Assembly: GCF_014656135.1 (NCBI RefSeq)
Contig: NZ_BNBV01000002.1
Coordinates: 248,001 to 312,000, forward strand
From: Streptomyces thermodiastaticus
Lineage (GTDB): Bacteria; Actinomycetota; Actinomycetes; Streptomycetales; Streptomycetaceae
Length of the DNA: 64,000 nucleotides
Direction: 5' to 3'
Shown: positions 21,743-30,043 of the stretch, one piece after another
How the letters are laid out: the number at the start of each line of letters is the position of its first letter
Numbering within the stretch: the first letter of the stretch is position 1
Notes under the pieces: model-generated
The model's database searches: none
What the model was told of the DNA's origin: nothing
Seen by the model: only the letters and a program-made list of their open reading frames with translations
Program-made: the position numbers and the translations under genes

Positions 21743-22573
21743 TCAGGCTGCCCGCCGGTAGCGGGTGAACAGGAAGCCGTCCTCCTCCAGCAGGCAGGCC
21801 AGGGTGAAGCGGTGCGGGTCCTCGACCGGCGGGCCGCCGGCGATGCGCTGGGCGTCGCCCGCGGTGAGCATCGGGGAGATCGTCAGGCACAGCTCGTCGA
21901 GGACGTCGGCGGCGGCCAGCCGGCCCAGCAGGCGGGGGCCGCCCTCGGTGAGCAGCCGGGTGTGGCCGGCGTCGGCCAGGGCCCGCACGGCGCGCGCCGG
22001 GTCGACGCCCGCGCCGTCACCGGCGACCAGCACGCGGGCCCCTGCCCGTTCCGCCTCCGCGACGCGCTGTGCGGGCGCCCCGGCACCGGTGAGGATCACC
22101 GTGGGGACCAGGGGCGAAGTGAACAGCGGCAGGGAGAAGTCCAGGTCCAGGCTCGCGGTGACGACGGCGATCGCCGGAGCCGGCCCCTGTCCGGCCGCCG
22201 CGCGCAGCTCGGCGAACTCCGTGCGGGCGCGGGCCGGCCGGTATCCCTCCCGGCGCACCGTCTCCGCGCCGACCACGACCACGTCCGCCAGCGCCCGCAG
22301 CGTGCCGAAGATCCGCATGTCGGCGGCGCTGGAGATGGGCTGCGAGCGGCCCTCGTGCTGGGCCGCTCCGTCCAGCGTGGACACCATGTTGGCGCGCAGC
22401 CACGGCCGGCCGCCCGTGACCTGCGGCTCCGGGTAGGCGTAGGCGGCGGCCAGCTCGGCGAGGGACCACTCCCGGTCGTCGAGCGCGCCGGGCAGCCGGG
22501 TACCAGGGGCCTGAAGGGTGTCCGGCGCCGCGTGGGCTGCTGTTTCGTCGGTCACAGGGAACAGGCGTCGCAT
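21743..22573 (-). CDS. RibD C-terminal-like pyrimidine reductase family protein
   Basis: The 276-residue protein has the dihydrofolate-reductase-like fold of the RibD C-terminal domain, which in riboflavin synthesis reduces the ribosyl side chain with NADPH. Seen: RPWLRANMVSTLDGAAQ, the substrate-binding start; FGTLRALADVVVVGAETVR; and LLTEGGPRLLGRL, the NADPH-binding loop. There is no deaminase domain, so it is a standalone reductase whose substrate may differ from riboflavin precursors. ATG 22573 is used; a longer start at 22609 would overlap the divergent zapE promoter. The zapE start codon lies only 37 nt away on the other strand. Confidence 0.8.
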   Translation of the reverse strand: MRRLFPVTDETAAHAAPDTLQAPGTRLPGALDDREWSLAELAAAYAYPEPQVTGGRPWLRANMVSTLDGAAQHEGRSQPISSAADMRIFGTLRALADVVVVGAETVRREGYRPARARTEFAELRAAAGQGPAPAIAVVTASLDLDFSLPLFTSPLVPTVILTGAGAPAQRVAEAERAGARVLVAGDGAGVDPARAVRALADAGHTRLLTEGGPRLLGRLAAADVLDELCLTISPMLTAGDAQRIAGGPPVEDPHRFTLACLLEEDGFLFTRYRRAA

Positions 22574-22596
22574 GCCGTGCAGTGTTCCACGCCGCT

Positions 22597-22602
22597 TACC
22601 AT
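22597..22602 (+). promoter_or_regulatory. -10 box of possible leaderless zapE transcript
   Basis: TACCAT lies 8 nt before the zapE GTG (22611), and no ribosome site is evident. The 37-nt intergenic gap must hold promoters for both divergent genes. Confidence 0.4.
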
Positions 22603-22610
22603 GGACCATC

Positions 22611-23720
22611 GTGTCGTCCTCCACAGCCGCCTCCGGGCTGAGCCCCCTGACCGGCGCCGGTCCCCTGTCCCTGTGCGCCCGCGAGCCGCATGTCCCCGCC
22701 GACCGGCTCGTCGCCGAGCTGGTGCCGCCGCCGCGCTTCGACGCGGTGCGCTTCGCGACGTACATTCCCGACGCGAACCAGCCCAGTCAGGCCGAGGCGG
22801 TGCGTGTGCTGGAGGACTTCGCCGCCGGGCTCGGCGCGGACGCCGCCCCCTCGGGCCGGCGCGGTTTCTTCGGGTTCGGCAAGGGCCGGGCCAAGGCCGC
22901 CAGGGCTGCCGCCGGTCCCCGGGGCATCTACCTCGACGGCGGTTACGGCGTCGGCAAGACCCACCTGCTGGCCTCCCTGTGGCACGCCGCCCCGGCCGAG
23001 CCCGCACGCAAGGCGTTCGGCACGTTCGTGGAGCTGACGAACCTGGTCGGCGCCCTCGGCTTCCAGAAGACGGTGGAGACCCTCTCCGGTCACCGCCTGC
23101 TGTGCATCGACGAGTTCGAGCTGGACGACCCCGGCGACACGGTGCTCGTCTCCACCCTGCTGGGCCGGCTGGTGGACGCGGGCGTGGCGCTGGCCGCCAC
23201 CTCCAACACGCTGCCGGGCAAGCTCGGCGAGGGCCGTTTCGCCGCCGCCGACTTCCTGCGCGAGATCCAGGGGCTGTCCGCGCACTTCCGCACGCTGCGC
23301 ATCGACGGCGAGGACTACCGCCACCGGGGTCTGCCCGAGGCACCGGCACCGTTCACCGACGAACAGGTGACCAAGGCGGCGCACACCACGGCCAACGCCT
23401 CCCTCGACTCCTTCTCCGACCTGCTGGACCATCTGGCCACGGTGCACCCCAGCCGCTACGGCGCGCTCACCGAGGGAATCTCGGCCGTCTGCCTGACCGG
23501 GGTGCGGCCCGTGCCGGACCAGTCGACGGCGCTGCGTCTGGTCGTGCTCGCGGACCGGCTCTACGACCGCGAGGTGCCCGTGCTGGCCTCCGGGCTCCCC
23601 TTCGACCAGCTGTTCAGCGAGGAGATGCTCACCGGCGGATACCGGAAGAAGTACTTCCGCGCGATATCCCGTCTCACCGCGCTCGCCCGCGACGCGAAGA
23701 GTCTCGCCGAGGGCGGTTGA
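22611..23720 (+). CDS. zapE: Cell division protein ZapE (AFG1-like ATPase)
   Basis: This is a P-loop ATPase of the AFG1/ZapE family, which in other bacteria associates with the Z-ring. The 369 residues include Walker A GIYLDGGYGVGKTHLLASL, Walker B RLLCIDEFELDDPGD, the sensor region AATSNTLPG, and C-terminal FDQLFSEEMLTGGYRKKYFRAISRL. The start GTG 22611 (VSSSTAAS) immediately follows a TACCAT box 8 nt upstream, consistent with leaderless expression. Role in Streptomyces division is inferred from the family only. Confidence 0.9.
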   Translation: MSSSTAASGLSPLTGAGPLSLCAREPHVPADRLVAELVPPPRFDAVRFATYIPDANQPSQAEAVRVLEDFAAGLGADAAPSGRRGFFGFGKGRAKAARAAAGPRGIYLDGGYGVGKTHLLASLWHAAPAEPARKAFGTFVELTNLVGALGFQKTVETLSGHRLLCIDEFELDDPGDTVLVSTLLGRLVDAGVALAATSNTLPGKLGEGRFAAADFLREIQGLSAHFRTLRIDGEDYRHRGLPEAPAPFTDEQVTKAAHTTANASLDSFSDLLDHLATVHPSRYGALTEGISAVCLTGVRPVPDQSTALRLVVLADRLYDREVPVLASGLPFDQLFSEEMLTGGYRKKYFRAISRLTALARDAKSLAEGG

Positions 23721-23762
23721 CCCGCGAAGGTCCGAAGGCCCGGCGGACCGGTGCGTTCCGTT

Positions 23763-23780
23763 GCTGCCCGTACGGGCAGC
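23763..23780 (+). terminator. Perfect 18-bp palindrome after zapE
   Basis: GCTGCCCGTACGGGCAGC is a perfect palindrome 42 nt after the zapE stop. It can fold as a 7-bp hairpin and act as terminator, or be a regulator site. Confidence 0.55.
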
Positions 23781-23927
23781 CGAGGAGTCCGACCGGGCGG
23801 ACGATCCGGCGTCCGTCATGCGCGCGTTCGCGCCATTCGGGGGCGTTTTTCGGGCGTCTTCACCCCATCAACACATCGTTGACCCTGCAAATCGCTCAGT
23901 GCCGCTACCGTCATGCTTGACCAATCC

Positions 23928-23955
23928 TTGACCAATTGTTGGTTCGCCGTAGAGG
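23928..23955 (+). promoter_or_regulatory. Promoter candidate for the 68-residue ORF and sulP leader
   Basis: TTGACC (23928-23933), 16-nt spacer, TAGAGG (23950-23955). An identical TTGACCAAT copy starts 11 nt upstream (23917), giving a tandem repeat. Transcription would start near 23962, just before the AAGGGGAG ribosome site at 23970. Confidence 0.55.
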
Positions 23956-23980
23956 TGCGCCGGATAGGGAAGGGGAGCGC

Positions 23981-24187
23981 ATGAGCCGAGGTCCGCGCGC
24001 CAGGGCGCGACTCGCGCCTCTTCTCGCGCCCGTGCTCACCCTGCCCTTCCCTCTGCGTCTCTTCGCACCGACCGCTTTTTTCGCAACCGCGTACACGCCC
24101 GGTCAGGCGCAGGCCACGACGCGCCCCCGGCCCGCCGTGCCGGGCACCGGGTACGCCCGTTTCTGCAGACCCCCCGACGGCTTCTGA
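23981..24187 (+). CDS. Small hydrophobic ORF upstream of sulP (candidate)
   Basis: This 68-residue ORF starts ATG at 23981 with AAGGGGAG 4 nt upstream and a promoter candidate at 23928-23955. The N-terminus is basic (MSRGPRARARLAP), followed by a hydrophobic region LLAPVLTLPFPLRLFAPTAFFATAY that could be a signal or membrane segment, and a short Pro/Arg tail with one Cys (ARFCRPP). I do not recognise it. It could be a leader peptide or small membrane protein. Good ribosome site and promoter support it; codon bias cannot be judged well at this length. Confidence 0.45.
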   Translation: MSRGPRARARLAPLLAPVLTLPFPLRLFAPTAFFATAYTPGQAQATTRPRPAVPGTGYARFCRPPDGF

Positions 24188-24322
24188 CAGCCGCATTCCG
24201 CCGGCGCTCCGCTGCCGAGCGCCCTCACCGCCATGGCACCTCGTCCGGGGGATCCGCGTTCGCGTTCTCCGGCCCCGGGCGCGCCGTGGTTCCCATCCGT
24301 AGTTCCGCACGACCTGCACGAC

Positions 24323-24342
24323 GGCACGCGCCGGCGCGTGCC
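24323..24342 (+). promoter_or_regulatory. Perfect 20-bp palindrome abutting a ribosome site
   Basis: GGCACGCGCCGGCGCGTGCC is perfectly self-complementary and ends at the first base before the AGGAGGAG ribosome site (24343-24350). It could be an operator, or an RNA stem that affects ribosome access to the 24359 ORF. Confidence 0.6.
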
Positions 24343-24358
24343 AGGAGGAGACACCCGT

Positions 24359-24490
24359 ATGCGACCACTCGTCGATCACGCCCGCGGATCAGGGCGCCGC
24401 ACCGCGGACCGGTCCCGGCCCGCCTGGGTCCCGAGCCCGCCGAGGCGGTGCGTTCCCGGCACCCCGTCCCGCACCGTCACGGTCCGGTGA
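24359..24490 (+). CDS. Small leader ORF coupled to sulP (candidate)
   Basis: This 43-residue ORF (MRPLVDHARGSGRR to TVTVR) has the strongest ribosome site of the region, AGGAGGAG, 8 nt before the ATG. Its TGA at 24488-24490 overlaps an in-frame GTG of sulP at 24487 (GTGA) and ends 8 nt before the sulP ATG at 24499. This arrangement suggests translational coupling or a regulatory leader peptide. The sequence is Arg/Pro-rich with one Cys and no known motif; it does not match the RRHVDL-type leader peptides of Streptomyces sulfur genes. Confidence 0.45.
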   Translation: MRPLVDHARGSGRRTADRSRPAWVPSPPRRCVPGTPSRTVTVR

Positions 24491-24498
24491 GCCCAGCC

Positions 24499-25971
24499 AT
24501 GACGACCGCCATATCCAGGTTCCCGCACCTCAAGCGTGACGTCGCCGCCTCGTTCGTCGTCTTCCTCGTCGCGCTGCCGCTGTGCGTCGGCGTGGCCGTC
24601 GCCTCCGGCGTGCCGGCCGAGCTCGGGCTGGTCACCGGCATCGTGGGCGGCATGGTCGCCGGGCTGCTGCCCGGCAGCAGCCTGCAGGTCTCCGGCCCGG
24701 CGGCCGGTCTGACGGTGCTCGTGATGGAGGCCGTGGACCGCTACGGGCTGCCGGCGCTCGGCGTCCTGGTGCTGGGCACCGGGCTGCTGCAGCTGGCCAT
24801 GGGCGCCCTGCGGCTGGGCCGCTGGTTCCGGGCCATCTCGGTCTCCGTGGTCGAGGGCATGCTGGCCGGCATCGGTCTGGTGATCATGGCGGGCCAGATG
24901 TACGCGGCGGCCGGTCTGTCCGCCCCGGCCTCCGGCCTCGGCAAGATCGCGGGGCTGCCGAAGGCGGTCGCCGACGTCCTAGGCAGCCCCACGGCGCAGG
25001 CCTCGGTCGCGGTCGGCGCGGTCACGGTCGCCCTCCTGGCACTGTGGCCGCGGCTGCCGCGGCAGGTGCGTGCCGTGCCCGGCGCGCTGGCGGCGGTGCT
25101 GCTGGTCACGCCCGTCACCCTCCTGCTCGACCTGCCGGTGGAGACGGTGCGGGTGGAAGGGCTGCTCGACGCGATCCAGCCGCCCGACGCCGACGCCTTC
25201 GGCGGGCTGGCGCACCCGGCGTTCTACGGCACGATCGTCGCCTTCACGCTGATCGCCTCCGCGGAGAGCCTGTTCAGCGCGGCGGCCGTGGACCGGCTGC
25301 ACGACGGTCCGCGCACCCGCTACGACCAGGAGCTGATGGCTCAGGGCGCGGGGAACGCCGTGTGCGGCCTGCTGGGCGCGCTGCCGATGACCGCGGTGAT
25401 CGTCCGCAGCTCGGCCAACGTCCAGGCGGGTGCCCGTACCAAGGCCTCCCGGTTCCTGCACGGCGTGTGGCTGCTGCTGTTCGCGGCCCTGCTGCCGCAG
25501 GCGCTGGCGCTGATCCCGCTGCCCGCCCTCGCCGGTGTGCTGCTGCACGCCGGGTGGAAGCTGATCCCTTTCCGGCAGGTGGCCGCGCTGTGGCGCAGCC
25601 ACCGCGGTGAGGCCCTGATCCTGGTGGTCACGGCGGTGTCCATCGTCGCGGTGAACATGTTCGAAGGAGTCCTGATCGGGCTGGCCCTGTCGGTGGTCAA
25701 GACCGCCTGGCAGGCCTCCCATGTGCAGCTGGAGATCGTCGACAAGGGGGCGGGCCCGATCCAGGCCCATCTGACGGGCAACGCCACCTTCCTGCGGCTG
25801 CCGCGCATCCTGGACAGCCTGGAGGCGCTGCCCCGCGACCGGCCCGTGGAGCTGCACCTGTCCGGGCTGCACCACCTGGACCACGCCTGCCGCACGGCCC
25901 TGCTGAACTGGGCCGAGCGGCACAGCGCCGCCGGCACCACGCCGGTCAAGGTCATGGAACCGGCGCCGTAG
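24499..25971 (+). CDS. SulP-family anion transporter with STAS domain
   Basis: This inner-membrane transporter of the SLC26/SulP family probably moves sulfate, bicarbonate or another anion. The 490 residues begin with the conserved FPHLKRDVAASFVVFLVALPL, followed by GLVTGIVGGMVAGLLPGSSLQVSGPAAGL and about ten further hydrophobic segments. A short STAS domain occupies about residues 415-485 (VELHLSGLHHLDHACRTALL). No carbonic anhydrase is fused. ATG 24499 is preferred for homology; GTG 24487 overlaps the 43-residue ORF's stop. A stem-loop terminator follows at 25989. Substrate cannot be told from sequence. Confidence 0.9.
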   Translation: MTTAISRFPHLKRDVAASFVVFLVALPLCVGVAVASGVPAELGLVTGIVGGMVAGLLPGSSLQVSGPAAGLTVLVMEAVDRYGLPALGVLVLGTGLLQLAMGALRLGRWFRAISVSVVEGMLAGIGLVIMAGQMYAAAGLSAPASGLGKIAGLPKAVADVLGSPTAQASVAVGAVTVALLALWPRLPRQVRAVPGALAAVLLVTPVTLLLDLPVETVRVEGLLDAIQPPDADAFGGLAHPAFYGTIVAFTLIASAESLFSAAAVDRLHDGPRTRYDQELMAQGAGNAVCGLLGALPMTAVIVRSSANVQAGARTKASRFLHGVWLLLFAALLPQALALIPLPALAGVLLHAGWKLIPFRQVAALWRSHRGEALILVVTAVSIVAVNMFEGVLIGLALSVVKTAWQASHVQLEIVDKGAGPIQAHLTGNATFLRLPRILDSLEALPRDRPVELHLSGLHHLDHACRTALLNWAERHSAAGTTPVKVMEPAP

Positions 25972-25988
25972 GCCCTGCCCGCACCGTC

Positions 25989-26016
25989 CCGCCCGCCGCC
26001 GGTGTGCGGCGGGCGG
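25989..26016 (+). terminator. Terminator of sulP
   Basis: Perfect 11-nt arms (25989-25999 and 26006-26016) with a 6-nt loop, 18 nt after the stop codon. Confidence 0.75.
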
Positions 26017-26094
26017 ACCGCCCCGCCGTGGCCCGCACGCACCGCCTCACCCGATGGCCCACACGTTCTCCGCCCGGCGGCCCGGTCCCAGGGC

Positions 26095-26124
26095 TCGACC
26101 GCTTTCTCGTGCCGGGCCTATGGT
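26095..26124 (+). promoter_or_regulatory. Promoter candidate of SPFH gene
   Basis: TCGACC (26095-26100), 18-nt spacer, TATGGT (26119-26124). The predicted leader is about 43 nt and carries the GAGGAG ribosome site. Confidence 0.45.
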
Positions 26125-26173
26125 GGGAAGCAGGCGCACTTCGGGGCGCATCCGACGACTGTGAGGAGTCGTC

Positions 26174-27130
26174 ATGCTTCAGGACGTGCTGACCGCCGTG
26201 ATCGCCGCGGGCTGTGCGGGACTGGTGTATCTCGCGGCGGCGGCGCGGGTCGTCAAGCAGTACGAACGCGGGGTGGTCCTGCGTCTCGGGCGGTACATCG
26301 GTGTGCGGCCCCCCGGTTTCACGACGATCGTCCCGTTCGTGGACCGGATGAACAAGGTCAACATGCAGATCGTCACGCTGCCCGTGCCCGCCCAGGAGGG
26401 CATCACCAAGGACAACGTGACGGTGCGGGTCGACGCGGTCGTCTACTTCAAGGTCGTCGACGCGGCGAATGCGATCATCCAGGTGGAGGACTACCGGTTC
26501 GCCGTCTCCCAGATGGCGCAGACGTCCCTGCGGTCGATCATAGGCAAGAGCGACCTGGACGACCTGCTGTCCAACCGGGAGAGGCTCAACCAGGGCCTGG
26601 AGCTGATGATCGACAGCCCGGCCGTCGGGTGGGGTGTGCATGTCGACCGGGTGGAGATCAAGGACGTGTCGCTGCCGGACACGATGAAGCGGTCCATGGC
26701 CCGCCAGGCGGAGGCCGACCGGGAGCGCCGGGCCCGGATCATCAACGCCGACGCCGAGCTGCAGGCGTCCAGGAAGCTGGCCGAGGCCGCCCAGCAGATG
26801 GCCGACACCCCCGCGGCGCTGCAGCTGCGGCTGCTGCAGACGGTGACGGCCGTGGCGACCGAGAAGAACTCCACGCTGGTCCTGCCGTTCCCGGTGGAGC
26901 TGCTGCGCTTCCTGGAGAGGGCCCAGCAGCCGGCGGAGGAGCGCGGCCGTCCGCAGCCGCCCCGGCGGCTGGAGGAGTCCGCGCCGGCGAGCGCGCCGTC
27001 CGCGGCGGGCGGGGCCCCGGCCGACGGCGCCGACCCCGGCCCGCCCTGCGATCCCGTCTCCGTCACCCCGGTCCGCGCCGCCGCCGACGCGGTCTCGCAC
27101 GCCTCCCCGGCGGACTGTCCGCGCACCTGA
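26174..27130 (+). CDS. SPFH/Band 7 stomatin-like protein (slipin)
   Basis: This membrane scaffold protein of the SPFH superfamily oligomerises at the inner face of the membrane and often marks lipid microdomains or regulates membrane proteases. The 318 residues have an N-terminal hydrophobic hairpin (VLTAVIAAGCAGLVYLAAAA, about 5-25), the Band 7 domain beginning VVKQYERGVVLRLGRYIG (about 27-200) with ITKDNVTVRVDAVVYFKV, and a coiled-coil of EAxA repeats (about 175-215). A Pro/Ala-rich tail from about 255 is non-conserved. GAGGAG stands 7 nt before the ATG. No NfeD partner is adjacent. Confidence 0.92.
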   Translation: MLQDVLTAVIAAGCAGLVYLAAAARVVKQYERGVVLRLGRYIGVRPPGFTTIVPFVDRMNKVNMQIVTLPVPAQEGITKDNVTVRVDAVVYFKVVDAANAIIQVEDYRFAVSQMAQTSLRSIIGKSDLDDLLSNRERLNQGLELMIDSPAVGWGVHVDRVEIKDVSLPDTMKRSMARQAEADRERRARIINADAELQASRKLAEAAQQMADTPAALQLRLLQTVTAVATEKNSTLVLPFPVELLRFLERAQQPAEERGRPQPPRRLEESAPASAPSAAGGAPADGADPGPPCDPVSVTPVRAAADAVSHASPADCPRT

Positions 27131-27141
27131 CAGGCCCGACA

Positions 27142-27190
27142 GCACGGACCGGGGCAGGGCCGGCAGGAACGGCTTCGCCCCGGTCCGTGC
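27142..27190 (+). terminator. Terminator of SPFH gene
   Basis: Perfect 14-nt arms 27142-27155 and 27177-27190 with a 21-nt loop start 12 nt past the stop. Confidence 0.7.
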
Positions 27191-27253
27191 GTGTGCCCCG
27201 GCGGGTGCGGTGTGTCCGCGATCGGGCCGGTGCCGCCGGGGTACCCGGCGGGC

Positions 27254-28813
27254 ATGACCGAACAGCAGCAGGAGCAGCGGCACACGCGGCAGCGTGTGCG
27301 GCAGCGCATCAGCGGTTCGTACTGGGTCGAGACGGCTCCCGGACCGCCGCCCCGTCCCGCGCTCGCCCAGGACCTGGACGTGGACGTGGCCGTGATCGGC
27401 GCCGGCATCGCCGGTTTGTGCACCGCCTACGAGCTGACCCGGGCGGGACTGGGCGTGGCCGTTCTGGAGGCGCGCCGGGTGGCCGAGGGCGTCACCGGGC
27501 ACACCACCGCCAAACTGACCGCGCTGCACACCCTGGTCTACGACACGCTGCGGCGCACCCGCGACGCGGAGGCGGCCCGGCTGTACGCCCGCTCGCAGTC
27601 GGAGGCGATCGAGCGCGCCGAGGAGCTGATGGACGAGCTGGAGATCGACTGCGGCTGGGAGCGGCGCAGCGCCTACACCTATGTGCGGGATCCGGGCCGG
27701 GTGGACGAGGTGCGGGCCGAGGCCGAGGCCGCGCGGGAGGCGGGCCTGCCGGCGAAGTTCCTCACCGAGATCCCGCTGCCGTTCCCGGTCGCGGGTGCGG
27801 TTCGGGTCGCCGACCAGGCGCAGTTCCATCCGCGCCGGTTCCTGCTGGCGCTGACCGCGGACATGGTGGAGCGCGGCGCGCAGCTGTACGAGGGGACTCT
27901 GGTGGACGGGCTGGCGGAGGGCGAGCCGTGCCGGGTGACGACGCAGACGGGGGCGACCGTGCGGGCCCGGCATGTCGTGGTCGCCACGCACTACCCGGTC
28001 TTCGACCGGGCGTTGCTGTTCACCCGGTTGTCCCCGCGACGGGAACTGGTCGTCGCCGGTCCGGTCGACGCCGGCCTGGACCCGGACGGCATGTACATCA
28101 CGCCCGAGGAGAACACCCGGTCGGTGCGGACCGCGCCGTACGGCGAGGACGGGCGGCGGCTGCTGATCGTGACCGGTGAGCACTTCACGCCGGGCACCGG
28201 GGACACACCCGGCCGCTTCGACCGCCTGTCGGCGTGGGCGCGCGAGCACTTCCCCGGCGTCGACCTGACCCTGTCCTGGGCCACCCAGGACATCGACCCC
28301 ACCGACACCGTCCCGATGGTGGGCCTGCTGCACCCGGGGGCCCGGAACACGTACGTGGCAACCGGTTTCGGCGGCTGGGGCATGAGCGGCGGCATCATGG
28401 CCGGCCGTCTGCTCACCGCGCTGATCACCGGGCGGGACTGCCCCTGGCAGGAGCTGTACGACCCGCGGCGGCTGCGCACGGCCGTACGCCAGGCGCCGGC
28501 GCTGCTGAAGACCCAGGCGGAGGTGGCCCGGCACTTCGTGGGCGACCGGTTGCGGCCCGCGTCGCCCGTGGAGTCGATCCCGCCGGGCGAGGGCGCCGTG
28601 ATCCGCTCCGGCACCGACCGGCTCGCGGTCCACCGCGACGACGAGGGCGCTCTGCACGTGCTGTCCGCCCGCTGCCCGCACCTGGGCTGTCTGGTGGCGT
28701 TCAACGCGGCCGAGAGGACCTGGGAGTGCCCCTGCCACGGCTCACGCTTCTCCACCGACGGCGACCTGCTGCAGGGCCCGGCGACCCGTCCGCTGCCGCG
28801 GCGGGAGCTGTGA
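27254..28813 (+). CDS. FAD-dependent oxidoreductase with C-terminal Rieske domain
   Basis: The 519-residue fusion has a DAO-type FAD domain: dinucleotide motif [21 protein letters not shown] (about 39-59), GVTGHTTAKLTALH, and FAD-closing GTNTYVATGFGGWGMSGGI-like segment at about 370-390. A Rieske [2Fe-2S] domain follows (about 435-519) with ligands in CPHLGC (about residue 474) and CPCHGSRF (about 492). Such fusions are common in soil bacteria, but the amine or acid substrate is unknown. The ATG at 27254 is preceded by TACCCG at 6 nt, a near leaderless arrangement, and by no ribosome site. Confidence 0.88.
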   Translation: MTEQQQEQRHTRQRVRQRISGSYWVETAPGPPPRPALAQDLDVDVAVIGAGIAGLCTAYELTRAGLGVAVLEARRVAEGVTGHTTAKLTALHTLVYDTLRRTRDAEAARLYARSQSEAIERAEELMDELEIDCGWERRSAYTYVRDPGRVDEVRAEAEAAREAGLPAKFLTEIPLPFPVAGAVRVADQAQFHPRRFLLALTADMVERGAQLYEGTLVDGLAEGEPCRVTTQTGATVRARHVVVATHYPVFDRALLFTRLSPRRELVVAGPVDAGLDPDGMYITPEENTRSVRTAPYGEDGRRLLIVTGEHFTPGTGDTPGRFDRLSAWAREHFPGVDLTLSWATQDIDPTDTVPMVGLLHPGARNTYVATGFGGWGMSGGIMAGRLLTALITGRDCPWQELYDPRRLRTAVRQAPALLKTQAEVARHFVGDRLRPASPVESIPPGEGAVIRSGTDRLAVHRDDEGALHVLSARCPHLGCLVAFNAAERTWECPCHGSRFSTDGDLLQGPATRPLPRREL

Positions 28814-28863
28814 GGGCGGGGGCCCGTCGGCAGCCATCGGCAGCCGGGGGAGACCACCGTCGT

Positions 28864-28953
28864 GAGCCGCTGTCCGGGCCCCCGGCATGAGCCGGCCGAT
28901 ATCCGGGACGCCTCGGAGAGAGCCGCTGTCCGGCCGGAATGAGCCGCTCTCCG
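28864..28953. repeat. Interspersed GAGCCGCTGTCCGG repeats
   Basis: GAGCCGCTGTCCGG occurs at 28864-28877 and 28920-28933, with a degenerate third copy GAGCCGCTCTCCG at 28941-28953, in the 254-nt gap before the deacetylase gene. Function unknown. Confidence 0.6.
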
Positions 28954-29055
28954 TGACTCCGCCGGAGTGAGCCCGCCGGGCGGGCGCACCCTCCGGCGGC
29001 CTCCGGGCGGGTGACAGCCCGGCCGCGCCGTCCCCGCCGGAGCAGCCCGCATTCC

Positions 29056-29061
29056 TAATGT
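29056..29061 (+). promoter_or_regulatory. -10 box of leaderless deacetylase transcript
   Basis: TAATGT followed by exactly 6 nt and the ATG at 29068; no ribosome site is present. Confidence 0.55.
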
Positions 29062-29067
29062 CGTTCG

Positions 29068-30006
29068 ATGATCCGATTTGTACGACGAATCGCCGCTCTC
29101 TGTGTCCTGAGCGCCGCCCTCGCCGCCTGCGGCGGCACGCGTCCCGCCGCGCCCGTCTCCCCCTCCGGGCCGGCCACCGCATCCTCCGGCGATGCCGCCC
29201 GCCCCACCTCCACCTTCGGCCATCACGCGTTCGCCGTCCCCGATGCCACCACCGCATCCGCGCCGCACTCCCCCTCCCCCGGCAGTCCGCCGGCGCCGCC
29301 GACGCTCTCCCCCGCTTCCGGCGGCCTCGCCCCCGTCCTCACCCACGGGCCGCGGAACAGGGGCATGATCGTCGCGTTCACCTTCGACGCCGACATGACC
29401 GCCGACCAGGGCGGACGCGCGGCCGCCGGCGAGCGCTTCGACAACCCAGGGCTCATCTCCGCCCTGCGCGCCCTGAAGGTGCCGGCCACCGTCTTCATGA
29501 CGGGTCGGTGGGCCGAGCAGTACCCGGACCAGGCGCGCTCCATCGGCCGGGACCCGCTGTTCGAAGTGGCCAACCACTCCTACAGCCACTACGCGTTCAC
29601 CGCGGACTGCTACGGCCTGCCCCGGCTCTCCGCCGACCGGCTGGGCGCGGACGTCGAGCGCGCGTACACGGCGTTCCGCGCGGCGGGCGTCGCGCACCCG
29701 ATGCCGTACTTCCGTTTCCCCGGCGGCTGCCACGACGACCGGGCCCTGCGGGAGGTGGGCCGGCTGGGGCTCACCGCGGTCCAGTGGGACGTGGTCGGCG
29801 GGGACGCGTTCGCGACGGACGCGGACGCCGTGGCCCGGCAGGTGCTCGACGGGGTGCGGCCCGGCTCGGTGGTGGTGCTGCACTGCACGCGCAGCGCCGC
29901 CCCGACCACCGAGCGGGTGGTGCGCGCGGTGGTGCCGCAGCTGCGCGCCCGGGGCTACCGCTTCGTGAGGATCTCCGAGATGATCGCGGCGGCCGGTCCG
30001 GCATGA
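29068..30006 (+). CDS. Polysaccharide deacetylase (CE4) lipoprotein
   Basis: This extracellular metal-dependent deacetylase of the NodB/CE4 family probably acts on cell-wall or chitin-type glycans. The N-terminus MIRFVRRIAALCVLSAALAAC is a lipoprotein signal with Cys21. A Pro/Ser/Thr-rich linker (22-95) leads to the catalytic domain. CE4 motifs are FTFDADMT (metal Asp and base), NHSYSHY (two His ligands), YFRFPGGCHD, and VVVLHC. The second Asp is spaced as TFDAD rather than TFDDG, a known variation. ATG 29068 has no ribosome site but a TAATGT box 6 nt upstream, indicating a leaderless mRNA. Confidence 0.9.
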   Translation: MIRFVRRIAALCVLSAALAACGGTRPAAPVSPSGPATASSGDAARPTSTFGHHAFAVPDATTASAPHSPSPGSPPAPPTLSPASGGLAPVLTHGPRNRGMIVAFTFDADMTADQGGRAAAGERFDNPGLISALRALKVPATVFMTGRWAEQYPDQARSIGRDPLFEVANHSYSHYAFTADCYGLPRLSADRLGADVERAYTAFRAAGVAHPMPYFRFPGGCHDDRALREVGRLGLTAVQWDVVGGDAFATDADAVARQVLDGVRPGSVVVLHCTRSAAPTTERVVRAVVPQLRARGYRFVRISEMIAAAGPA

Positions 30007-30031
30007 CCCACGGCCCCTGAGGCGGCCGTCC

Positions 30032-30037
30032 TACCCT
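30032..30037 (+). promoter_or_regulatory. -10 box close to the zinc-ribbon ORF start
   Basis: TACCCT, then 6 nt (GGAGTC) and ATG 30044. GGAG could also act as a weak ribosome site, so leaderless status is uncertain. Confidence 0.4.
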
Positions 30038-30043
30038 GGAGTC

